Source: CAYJOG01 sp964371695 [NCBI: uncultured bacterium] (GTDB lineage Bacteria; CAYJOG01). Taken from it: a DNA stretch of 8,212 nucleotides. The stretch spans positions 1 through 8,212 of the forward strand of contig CAYJOG010000106.1 of NCBI GenBank assembly GCA_964371695.1, read 5' to 3'. The notes under the pieces were generated by a model. The model worked only from the letters and a program-made list of their open reading frames with translations, did not search any database and was not told the origin of the DNA. Below, in pieces: positions 1 through 5,791 of this stretch. How positions within the stretch are numbered: the first letter of the stretch is position 1; each line of letters begins with the position of its first letter. Made by a program: the position numbers and the translations under genes.

Positions 1-18
1 GCGTTACGCACGGCGGTA

Positions 19-72
19 TCTCCCCTCTCCCCTTTACGGGGAGAGGATGCCCCGCAGGGGCAGGTGAGGGGT
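19..72. repeat. REP-like GC-rich palindromic repeat
   Basis: Two adjacent perfect hairpins: a 9-bp stem (24-32 with 38-46, loop TTTAC) and a 6-bp stem (48-53 with 57-62, loop GCA), followed by GGTGAGGGG. This CCTCTCCCC/GGGGAGAGG plus GGTGAGGGG layout resembles the dispersed intergenic palindromes found in many proteobacterial genomes. It lies 58 bp past the stop of the M52 peptidase gene and could act as a transcription-end or mRNA-stabilising hairpin, though no T-run follows on the minus strand. Copy number cannot be judged from one window. Positions 73-129 are AT-rich and show nothing else recognisable. Confidence 0.6.
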
Positions 73-129
73 CAAACATAAACAAAAAACCAAACAAGAT
101 TTTTTGCAACCTCCGGCTTCCCTTCTGAT

Positions 130-576
130 TCAAAGACCCGCCAGCCAGTTTTGGGCCTGCGCCAGCCAGTGTGGGGGCAGCGGCCCCGCCACCGGCGGCA
201 CGCCCAGCAGAAACACCCGGTTGGGCAGTGTGCCCAGTGCCTGGGCCAGTTCCAGCACCTGAGAGACACCCAGGCCGTGGCTGCTGGCGGGGCGCTCTGC
301 CGCCAACAGGCCGGGCCGCCAGGGGGTGAACAGCGGCTCGGTGTTGGGTGTGTCCGGCGCAAGGCTGTCCACAATCACCAGGGTCTGACCCGGCGCGGCG
401 GGTGACAGCGCCAGTTCCGGCGGCGGTGCGGGCCAATGCACAAATCGGGCCTGGGGCAACAGGGGCCGCAGTGCCTCGAACAGTTCCAGACCCGGTGTGT
501 CGTGGGGGTTCAGACGGTTCCCCACACCGGCGATCAGCAGATGTGGGCGGGGGGCCTGTTCTGCCACGCCGGTCAC
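130..576 (-). CDS. M52-type (HyaD/HybD-like) hydrogenase maturation peptidase homologue
   Basis: This 148-residue protein resembles the M52 endopeptidases that clip the C-terminal tail of a [NiFe]-hydrogenase large subunit after nickel insertion, in the cytoplasm. The N-terminal GVGN motif (residues 17-20) is followed by NPHDTPG. D26 falls where HybD has its metal-binding Glu. The second ligand is D70 in VIVDS and the third H100 in SSHGLG. The LELAQALGTLPNRVFLLGV stretch is typical of the family. Length is near the usual 150-160 residues. It starts with GTG, and GTGA overlaps the TGA of the upstream TPR gene, so the two are probably translationally coupled. No hydrogenase structural or hyp gene is visible, so the substrate is unknown. 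The usual D-D/E pair is H-D here, making it a divergent member. Family assignment is fairly sure; a hydrogenase role is only inferred. Confidence 0.8.
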   Translation of the reverse strand: MTGVAEQAPRPHLLIAGVGNRLNPHDTPGLELFEALRPLLPQARFVHWPAPPPELALSPAAPGQTLVIVDSLAPDTPNTEPLFTPWRPGLLAAERPASSHGLGVSQVLELAQALGTLPNRVFLLGVPPVAGPLPPHWLAQAQNWLAGL

Positions 577-2480
577 AACCCCTGCCGTTGCGCCAACAAC
601 AACCGCACCCGCGCCAGATTTCCCTGCACTCCTTGGTAGAAATAGGGTGTGCCCTCTGGAGTGAGCACCTTCAGCGCATTTTCATAAGCCATTTCAGCTT
701 GTTTCAATCGCACCGCGCCTTCTTCACGTTCACCCAAGGCTCTCAGGGCACTACCCAAGCTGTTTTGTGTCGTGGCCCATTGCAACGGAAAATCTTTTTG
801 TGTGCGAACCTCAAGGGCTTTTTCAAAAGCTGTCACGGCCTGTTTCAGGCGCACCGTGCCTTTTTCCCTCTCACCCCATCGTAATAAGACGCCACCCAGG
901 TTGTGTTGTGTCATGGCCCATTGCTGCGGCAAATCTTTTTGTGTGTAAACCGCCAAGACTTGCTCATAAACCGCAACTGCCTTTTTCAGTCGCACCGTGC
1001 CTTTTCCCCTCTCACCCCATCGCGTAAGGGCGGCACCCAGGTTGTTTTGTGTTGCAGCCCAGTCCAACGGCAAATCTTTTTTTGCGCGCACCACCAGTGC
1101 TTTTTTTAAAGCTCCCACGGCTTGTTTCAGACGCACCGTGCCCTCTTCACGCTCACCCAAAATACGCAAGGTGTTGCCCAGGTTGTTTTGTGTCGCGGCC
1201 CAGTCCAGCGGCAAATCTTTTTTTGTAAAAACGGTCAGTGCTTTTTCATAAGCCGTCACGGCCTGTTCCAGTCGCACCGTGTTTTCTTCACGCTCACCCC
1301 AAATACACAAGGCAATGCTCAGGTTGTTTTGTGTCGTGGCCCATTGCAATGGCCAATCTTTTTGTGTGCGGATCTCCAAGGCTCTTTCAAACGCCGCCAC
1401 GGCTTGTTTCAGTCGTTCTGTGCCTTCTTCGCGCTCACCCAAAGTGCGCAAGGCAATGCCCAGGTTGTTTTGTATCCTGGCCCAGTCATCTGGCAAATCC
1501 TTTTGTGTATACACCGTCAATGCTTTTTCATAAGCGACCACGGCCTGTTCCAGACGCAACGTGCCTTCTTCCCGTTCACCCCAAATGCGCAAGGCATTGC
1601 CCAGGTTGTTTTGAATCATGGCGGTGGTGTGTGGATCAGGACTTTTATCCAGCGCCCGGTTAAAAACCACCACTGCCTCTTTTAAGTGCTCAACACCCCC
1701 CTGCACTCCAGACAACGTGACCAGTGTGTTGGCCAGCAGATACAGAAAATTTGCATCTTGCCCCCAGGGTGAACCAGTCTGTGACAGGTGGCGCACCGGC
1801 TCTAAAAATTGGTTGAGTTCCTGAGGCGGTTTTTTGCCCACCTGTTTTGACCATACCGCTTCTTCAGCCATCACGGCCAGCAACACAATCTTGCGGAAAT
1901 CTGCATTAAATTTCTCATTGACCTCCAAACGGCCCTGTTCGGCATTCAACCGGGGGAGGGGATATTTTCCATCCTGACGGTCACTTTGCGAGGTGAAAAA
2001 AAGTTGCAGCCATTGTCCCTGGCCCGTGCCCCCCACGCCCCCCCAAATCAGCAGCCGTGCCCCCGTTTTGAACAAATGCTTCTGCGCCCGCCCATGGCCC
2101 TGTTGCAGAACCTGTGTGTGGCTCTGGTTTTCTTTTTCGAAGGGAATGTGAATGTTCACCAGCCGCACGTCCACACCCTTCAAATCAGCCAACAGGTTTT
2201 TCAGGTCTTTGCGCATGCGCTTGTCTGTGTCGCCGTCCAGAAGGGCCAGATACACCGTGAAACGTGTGGTGTCCGCTTTGGGCAGACGCCATTCCTTCCA
2301 TCTTGTAACCAACTGAGGCACGCCAGGTTTTGACTGAATTACCTCCCACCACCACCAAAACGAACCAACACCCATCAAAAGCAAAACAAGCGCTGCCGAC
2401 CAAGGGCCAACGGTGTGCCACAGCCATAACACAGTGTTAACCGGCTCAGGGGGTGAAGGCGTTGGCCCCGAGGGTGACAT
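573..2480 (-). CDS. membrane-anchored TPR-repeat protein
   Basis: This protein of about 635 residues has a short Pro-rich cytoplasmic head. One strongly hydrophobic membrane segment follows, near residues 25-48, ending in a run of four Trp. A mixed alpha/beta domain comes next (about 70-210), containing GARLLIWGGV near 140-149, a pattern often seen before TPR arrays. Seven consecutive 47-residue TPR-like units (about 291-619) each begin NNLG and carry GERE-EGT-RLKQAV-A-EKAL; they are preceded by one degenerate unit and end in a 16-residue partial one. TPRs are protein-protein docking surfaces; the partner is unknown. The ATG at 2480 was chosen because the open frame upstream to 2699 overlaps the preceding gene and is low-complexity. 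No clear Shine-Dalgarno is seen, so a nearby GTG or TTG start is possible. Its TGA overlaps the next gene's GTG. Confidence 0.82.
   Translation of the reverse strand: MSPSGPTPSPPEPVNTVLWLWHTVGPWSAALVLLLMGVGSFWWWWEVIQSKPGVPQLVTRWKEWRLPKADTTRFTVYLALLDGDTDKRMRKDLKNLLADLKGVDVRLVNIHIPFEKENQSHTQVLQQGHGRAQKHLFKTGARLLIWGGVGGTGQGQWLQLFFTSQSDRQDGKYPLPRLNAEQGRLEVNEKFNADFRKIVLLAVMAEEAVWSKQVGKKPPQELNQFLEPVRHLSQTGSPWGQDANFLYLLANTLVTLSGVQGGVEHLKEAVVVFNRALDKSPDPHTTAMIQNNLGNALRIWGEREEGTLRLEQAVVAYEKALTVYTQKDLPDDWARIQNNLGIALRTLGEREEGTERLKQAVAAFERALEIRTQKDWPLQWATTQNNLSIALCIWGEREENTVRLEQAVTAYEKALTVFTKKDLPLDWAATQNNLGNTLRILGEREEGTVRLKQAVGALKKALVVRAKKDLPLDWAATQNNLGAALTRWGERGKGTVRLKKAVAVYEQVLAVYTQKDLPQQWAMTQHNLGGVLLRWGEREKGTVRLKQAVTAFEKALEVRTQKDFPLQWATTQNSLGSALRALGEREEGAVRLKQAEMAYENALKVLTPEGTPYFYQGVQGNLARVRLLLAQRQGL
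624..1610 (-). repeat. seven tandem 141-bp repeats encoding TPR units
   Basis: The plus strand shows CAGGTTGTTTTGT recurring at exactly 141-bp spacing (for example from 1038, 1179 and 1320), with less perfect copies in the other units. Each 141-bp unit encodes one 47-residue TPR-like repeat. Similarity persists at nucleotide level, including silent positions, which suggests recent duplication or gene conversion inside the array. Unit number could vary between strains. Confidence 0.9.
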
Positions 2481-2541
2481 GTTCACAGTATGCGGCAACA
2501 AAGAAAACACAAAAACCCGACATGGTGGAAAACCGCGCCCA

Positions 2542-3444
2542 TTACTGCCCAAACCGCCGGATGGCCTGGGACTTCCAGCGGGCGAAATCGGGCTGCCAAC
2601 CTGAGCGGGTGGCTTCTTTTTCCAGATTGGATTTTGTGCCGTAGGCGGTGGCGTCGAAGGGGCGGAACTGAAGGCCCGTGAGTTTGAACAGCGGCGCAAG
2701 ACGCCCGCCGTTCTGTTTCTCGTGCAGGCTCAGAAAAAAGTCCCGCGCTTCTTTTTTGAGGGCCGGGGGCACGTCGTGACGCACAAAGATGGGGGGGAAG
2801 GGAAAACGCTCCGCACCGCAGGCCACCTGCCGCAGTTTTTTGACCGCGCCGGGGTTGGTGGCCTTGAGGTGAAAATATTCCACCTCGCTGGCATAACCGG
2901 CGTTGGCCTGATTCAGCGAAATGGCCAGGAACACGCCAAACAGCTCCTGCGTGGCTTTGACCTCGCTCAAAAAATCCTCTGGTTTTTGCCCCAGCAGGCG
3001 GCGCAGGCTGAAATAAGTGGAGCCATCGGGAATGATGATGACCGTTTTGTTTTTCAGGTCTGCCGGTTTTTGAAAGGGGCTGCTTTTATCCACATAAAGA
3101 CACAGCCGGGTGTGGGGCAGGTGATAAAGCGTCATGCTCACCAGGGGGTCATAACCCTTGTACATGTCGTTGCTGGTGACAAAAAGAAACGGCGGGTTCT
3201 GGGCGGCGAGCGTCTGTTTGAAGTCCTGGGCGTTTTTGAACACCACCGGCGTGACAGGGCGCTTGAGCCGCTGGGCGAACACCTGCAGGGTGTCGGTGAC
3301 GATGGCCTTGAGCTGGGCGTTCTGGTTGCCCCCCAGCGAAAACCACAGGCCGAACTTGAGCGGCGGCGGCGCTGCGCTCAGGCGGGACACACCCAGGCCG
3401 AGGATTCCCAGCAACAACACAGTGGCGGCCCGGCGCAGTATCAA
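2542..3444 (-). CDS. PhnD-like periplasmic substrate-binding protein
   Basis: This resembles the PhnD/SsuA/transferrin-type periplasmic binding proteins of ABC phosphate/phosphonate uptake. The best-supported start is the TTG at 3444, giving 300 residues beginning MILRRAATVLLLGILG: two arginines, a hydrophobic core and a likely cleavage site near SA-AP (residues 23-26). The mature part has LKFGLWFSLGG, the FLFVTSNDMYKGY strand, then LCLYVDKSSPFQKPADLKNKTVIII and PDGSTYFSLRRLL, the usual second-lobe layout. An ATG at 3585 would give 347 residues but overlaps tag by 70 bp; a GTG at 3501 is also possible. No permease or ATPase gene adjoins it. Stand-alone PhnD-like proteins can serve as ligand-sensing components, so the role with the neighbouring TPR membrane protein is open. 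It lies 61 bp before the TPR gene and 71 bp after tag. Confidence 0.75.
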   Translation of the reverse strand: MILRRAATVLLLGILGLGVSRLSAAPPPLKFGLWFSLGGNQNAQLKAIVTDTLQVFAQRLKRPVTPVVFKNAQDFKQTLAAQNPPFLFVTSNDMYKGYDPLVSMTLYHLPHTRLCLYVDKSSPFQKPADLKNKTVIIIPDGSTYFSLRRLLGQKPEDFLSEVKATQELFGVFLAISLNQANAGYASEVEYFHLKATNPGAVKKLRQVACGAERFPFPPIFVRHDVPPALKKEARDFFLSLHEKQNGGRLAPLFKLTGLQFRPFDATAYGTKSNLEKEATRSGWQPDFARWKSQAIRRFGQ

Positions 3445-3515
3445 GAGAAAGCAGTATAACGGGGGGTGTCGGCGGACTTCGCGGGGCGGAAAACGGCGCA
3501 CAAATGCATGAAAAA

Positions 3516-4193
3516 TTAATCCGGCACGGACATGGCCAGAATGCGGCTGAGGTGGCACAGCGGCAGGCCGGTTTCCTTGCGCCACTGGTTAAAGGCGTCC
3601 TGCACGGTCTGAAGTTCTTTTTTGCTGGTGGGAGATTTTGGCAAAACACCGTGTTTCACCAGCGCCGCGACAACGGGCTTGGAGAGAATAAATACGTCCA
3701 GCCCCATTTCGCGCAAAAAAATCTGTCCCGCCATGCCCCCCAGCCGCACGCCTTTTTCTTTCAGATGCGACCAAAGCCCCACCGTGTCATCGGCGGGCCA
3801 CGCCGCCAGCATGGCCCCAAAAGAGCCGTGGGTTTTGGCTTCTTCCAGCACCCACGCGGCGTTGGCCACCGTGGCGGCGATTTTGGCGGAATTGCGCACA
3901 ATGCGGTCGTCCTTGGCCAGTTTTTCCACCGCCGCTGCCGACAACCCCGCCACCTTCTGTGGATCAAACCCCAGAAAAGCCTCTTCAAAACCCGGCCATT
4001 TTTTGTCTATCACCTGCCAGTAAAACCCCGCACGAAAAATGTTTTTGGTCATCAAGGCAAGCGCGAGACTGTCGGGTTGGTGTGCCAGCTTTTCGAGACT
4101 CAGTGGTTTTTCGGGCAGCAATTTTTTGAGCGCGGCGCCACCGCCCTTGCGCTGCTCGGCGATTTTCTGAATGGTGCTGAACTGGACGGCCAT
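3516..4193 (-). CDS. tag: divergent DNA-3-methyladenine glycosylase I (Tag family)
   Basis: This 225-residue protein resembles Tag, the base-excision glycosylase that removes 3-methyladenine from alkylated DNA. Family signals are NIFRAGFYWQVIDKKWPGFEEAF (residues 51-73), FDPQKVA (76-82), and DRIVRNSAKIAATVANA (96-112), which matches the IIRN-KI-A-I-NA core. The helix-hairpin-helix-like segment is GGMAGQIFLREMGLDVFIL (152-170). Compared with E. coli Tag it lacks the N-terminal Cys-Trp start and the His/Cys pair near the C-terminus that together bind zinc, and it has a C-terminal extension of about 45 residues. It is therefore a zinc-less subgroup, and its activity on 3-methyladenine is inferred. 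The ATG at 4193 lies 15 bp after the stop of the upstream TPR gene, consistent with co-transcription. Confidence 0.78.
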   Translation of the reverse strand: MAVQFSTIQKIAEQRKGGGAALKKLLPEKPLSLEKLAHQPDSLALALMTKNIFRAGFYWQVIDKKWPGFEEAFLGFDPQKVAGLSAAAVEKLAKDDRIVRNSAKIAATVANAAWVLEEAKTHGSFGAMLAAWPADDTVGLWSHLKEKGVRLGGMAGQIFLREMGLDVFILSKPVVAALVKHGVLPKSPTSKKELQTVQDAFNQWRKETGLPLCHLSRILAMSVPD

Positions 4194-4208
4194 GGTGTTT
4201 TGGCTGCG

Positions 4209-5225
4209 TTAACCACTCGCGACTTTCTGCCCCAGGGCCTTGATGGCCCGCTGGGCGTTTTTGCGGTAAAACCGTGTGCGGGGGTGGTCGTTGCCCAGTT
4301 GTTTCTGGGCCTGGGCAAAGGCTTTTTTGAGGTGCTTCACGCCCTCTTGCCGCTGGCCGGTGTTCCACAGCGCCACGCCCAGATTGTGCAGGGCGCTGAG
4401 GCCCCCCGCGCCGGTTTCTCCCATGGCCACCGCCATTTTCAGCGTCTGCACGCTTTCGGCCTCGCCCAGGCGGCCCTGCACGCGCCCCAGGCTCGCCAGC
4501 GCCCGGCCCAGCCCCGCGCTGTCCGCGCCCGTCTCCTTGTACAACTTCACGATTTCAGCGAAATGCTCCCGCGCCACGTCCAGATTCCCCTGGTCTTCCT
4601 CCATGCGGCCCAGCAGGTGGCGGTCCAGGCAGGTGTCGGGGTGGTTGTGGCCCTTGTGACGCTCGCTGATGCGCCAGCTTGTCTCAAAACTGGTTCTGGC
4701 GGCGGCCAGGTCCTTCATGGTGAAGGCCGCGAAACCCAGCACCTGGGCCGTGGGCCGCACCGAGGGGTGATGCTCACCCAGGGCCTTTTGTTTGATCCAC
4801 AGGGCTTTTTCCAGACTCTCACGTGCGCCCACCAAGTCCGCCTGACTCAGCAGCGCCCGGCCCAGGTTGTGAAACCCCCGCGCCACCGTGGGGTGGCCGG
4901 GGCCGTTGATTTTCTGGTAAAGCCGCACGGAATCAGACAGCGCCTGGGCGGCTTCTTCGGCCCGACCCATGGCCCGCAGCACCAGGGCCAGATCGTTCAG
5001 CCCCCGCGCGATTTCGGGGTGGTCGGGGCCATACACCTGCCGGTCCAGCTCCACGGCGCGTTCCAGCGAGAGCCGTGCTGTTTCGTAATCCTTCAGCTTG
5101 AAAGACGCCTCACCCGCCTGATGCAGCAGGGCGGCCTCCATGGGTGTTTCCTTGGGGCCGAGGCCCTCGATTTCCTTGCGGATCTGCTCGAGCCGCGCCT
5201 GAAGATCCTCTGGGGATTTGGCCAT
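4209..5225 (-). CDS. kinesin-light-chain-like TPR protein
   Basis: A cytoplasmic protein of about 338 residues, with no signal peptide or membrane segment, made almost wholly of 42-residue TPRs of the kinesin-light-chain/NPHP3 kind. Successive units carry YGPDHPEIARGLNDLALVL, NGPGHPTVARGFHNLGRAL, LGEHHPSV and GHNHPDT, and the last ends LGNDHPRTRFYRKNA. These repeats bind other proteins; no enzymatic domain is visible, so the function is unknown. The ATG at 5225 (MAKSPEDLQ) is taken as the start. A TTG at 5258 would add 11 residues but sits against a GC-rich hairpin. The gene follows the yjfB-like gene by about 85 bp and precedes tag by 15 bp, so it heads or belongs to the tag/PhnD/TPR/M52 cluster. 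It is not obviously related in sequence to the 47-residue TPR array nearby. Confidence 0.82.
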   Translation of the reverse strand: MAKSPEDLQARLEQIRKEIEGLGPKETPMEAALLHQAGEASFKLKDYETARLSLERAVELDRQVYGPDHPEIARGLNDLALVLRAMGRAEEAAQALSDSVRLYQKINGPGHPTVARGFHNLGRALLSQADLVGARESLEKALWIKQKALGEHHPSVRPTAQVLGFAAFTMKDLAAARTSFETSWRISERHKGHNHPDTCLDRHLLGRMEEDQGNLDVAREHFAEIVKLYKETGADSAGLGRALASLGRVQGRLGEAESVQTLKMAVAMGETGAGGLSALHNLGVALWNTGQRQEGVKHLKKAFAQAQKQLGNDHPRTRFYRKNAQRAIKALGQKVASG

Positions 5226-5256
5226 GGCCACAGCATAGGCGGTGAAAGCCCGCGCC

Positions 5257-5278
5257 AAAAGACCCCCCGATGTGGGGG
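5257..5278 (-). terminator. possible weak terminator after the yjfB-like gene
   Basis: Read on the minus strand, CCCCC-ACATC-GGGGG forms a 5-bp GC stem followed by GTCTTTTGG. The T-run is short and interrupted, so this is a weak or partial terminator at best. It sits 32 bp after the yjfB-like stop and just before the TPR gene. Its G-run could instead serve as a Shine-Dalgarno for the alternative TTG start at 5258. Confidence 0.35.
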
Positions 5279-5309
5279 AAGGTCTGGCAGGCGACCGCCC
5301 TGCGGTTGG

Positions 5310-5486
5310 TTAAACCACGATGTCGACGCTGGTGGCCGAAAGCTGGCCCATGCTCTGTTCCACGGCCTGCTGGGTCTGCTCCATCGAGGCCAGCAGAGAA
5401 AGCACGCTGGACTCATTGGCGGACATTGTCTTGGCCAAGAGCGCCGTCTGAATCTGGCTTTGCACGTTCATTGCTGCAATATCCAT
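5310..5486 (-). CDS. yjfB: YjfB-like putative motility protein (58 aa)
   Basis: This short gene is easily missed. The product begins MDIAAMNVQSQIQTALLAKT and continues through SANESSVLSLLASMEQTQQ to end in VDIVV. The MDIAA start, a helical Gln/Met-rich body with a central LL--ME segment, and a length of about 60 residues match the small YjfB-type putative motility proteins. Their biochemical role is not established; several are linked to flagellar regulons. It has no signal peptide or membrane segment. The ATG at 5486 has a strong Shine-Dalgarno, GGAGGGG, 7 nt upstream, the best ribosome site in the window. A sigma-70-like promoter lies directly upstream, and farther up a sigma-54 promoter with an intervening terminator. 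Sigma-54 often drives flagellar genes, which fits a motility role but proves nothing. Confidence 0.78.
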   Translation of the reverse strand: MDIAAMNVQSQIQTALLAKTMSANESSVLSLLASMEQTQQAVEQSMGQLSATSVDIVV

Positions 5487-5513
5487 GTTGAAGCCCCTCC
5501 CTGGGTAAAGCTC

Positions 5514-5542
5514 AGTTTAGCACATTTTTCGACCTTTGTGTA
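5514..5542 (-). promoter_or_regulatory. sigma-70-like promoter for the yjfB-like gene
   Basis: On the minus strand TACACA (5542-5537), a 17-nt spacer and TAAACT (5519-5514) match the -35 and -10 consensus at four of six positions each. The predicted start near 5507 gives a leader of about 20 nt that just includes the GGAGGGG ribosome site. Placement is convincing, but the hexamers are only moderate. Confidence 0.45.
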
Positions 5543-5565
5543 GACGGTTGACAGGTTTTAACCGC

Positions 5566-5597
5566 AAAAAAAGTGGCCCCGGGGAACACTGGGGCCA
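5566..5597 (-). terminator. strong intrinsic terminator upstream of the yjfB-like gene
   Basis: On the minus strand TGGCCCC (5597-5591) pairs perfectly with GGGGCCA (5580-5574) across a 10-nt loop, followed by C and seven T. This is the strongest terminator signature in the window. It lies in a non-coding region, 98 bp after the predicted sigma-54 start, so it would end a short transcript before the yjfB-like gene. It could also stop read-through from clpS. Confidence 0.8.
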
Positions 5598-5664
5598 ACT
5601 GGGGAGGTAAAAAAGGGCCAGCAGGATGGGGCTGGGGATTTGTCGCCCTCTGCGCCAGCCGGAC
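5566..5664 (-). ncRNA. candidate sigma-54-dependent small RNA or attenuated leader
   Basis: The region between the sigma-54 start (about 5664) and the terminator T-run (5572-5566) would give an RNA of about 99 nt with no convincing open frame. GGCTGG (5660-5655) can pair with CCAGCC (5635-5630). The same CCAGC can instead pair with GCTGG (5622-5618), which is followed by CCC and six T. These two folds exclude each other, as in attenuators. A CCTCCCC stretch (5607-5601) lies between this region and the terminator and is complementary to Shine-Dalgarno sequences. No known riboswitch class was recognised. The RNA itself is inferred from signals only. Confidence 0.45.
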
Positions 5665-5673
5665 TAACCTGAA

Positions 5674-5691
5674 TAGCAAAAACCGTGCCAA
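5674..5691 (-). promoter_or_regulatory. sigma-54 (RpoN) promoter, perfect consensus match
   Basis: The minus strand reads TTGGCACGGTTTTTGCTA. This fits the -24/-12 consensus YTGGCACGrNNNTTGCW at every defined position, with GG (5689-5688) and GC (5677-5676) at the required spacing. The predicted start is near 5664. Such promoters need an AAA+ enhancer-binding activator; the dyad at 5715-5737 is one possible but unusually close site. Confidence 0.8.
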
Positions 5692-5714
5692 GGTTTGGCG
5701 CAAAAAAAGAGTTT

Positions 5715-5737
5715 CAATCAAAAAGGAGTTTTGATTG
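5715..5737. promoter_or_regulatory. perfect 9-bp inverted repeat upstream of the sigma-54 promoter
   Basis: CAATCAAAA and TTTTGATTG are perfect complements separated by AGGAG. The dyad is centred about 62 bp upstream of the predicted sigma-54 start. It could be a site for a dimeric activator or repressor. It is AT-rich and has no T-run after it on the minus strand, so it is a poor terminator for clpS. On the plus strand the loop GGAG could also pair with CTCC at 5741-5744. Confidence 0.5.
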
Positions 5738-5763
5738 GGACTCCTCGCAAACTCATGGATTTT

Positions 5764-5786
5764 CAGGGTGGTTTATCAACACCCTG
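5764..5786 (-). other. hairpin just downstream of clpS
   Basis: CAGGGTG (5764-5770) and CACCCTG (5780-5786) are perfect 7-bp complements around a 9-nt loop, starting 6 bp after the clpS stop. The minus-strand continuation is AAAATCC rather than a T-run, so it is more likely an mRNA 3'-end hairpin or rho-type end than an intrinsic terminator. Confidence 0.4.
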
Positions 5787-5791
5787 CTAAT

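Noticed and set aside
624-1610. CRISPR-like regular spacing
   Set aside because: The 141-bp period is a multiple of three, stays in one reading frame and encodes TPR units; there are no short repeats with unique spacers.
348-1685. Overlapping plus-strand open frames with repeated peptide patterns
   Set aside because: Their repeats mirror the 141-bp TPR array on the minus strand; they are antisense shadows of it.
2481-2699. N-terminal extension of the TPR membrane protein
   Set aside because: It overlaps the PhnD-like gene by 158 bp and is low-complexity and Pro/Ser-rich; the ATG at 2480 places the membrane segment near the N-terminus as expected.
3504-5543. 679-codon open frame on the plus strand
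   Set aside because: It lies antisense to three well-supported genes (Tag, KLC-type TPR, YjfB-like). The product is low-complexity, His/Gly/Arg-rich and matches no family; it is a by-product of GC-rich codon use.
5566-5664. Known riboswitch, such as a c-di-GMP class
   Set aside because: I compared the region with the c-di-GMP-I core from memory and found no match; a covariance search would settle it.
5512-5721. 69-codon minus-strand open frame in the regulatory gap
   Set aside because: It runs through the sigma-54 promoter, the terminator and the sigma-70-like promoter, has no good ribosome site and no family signal.
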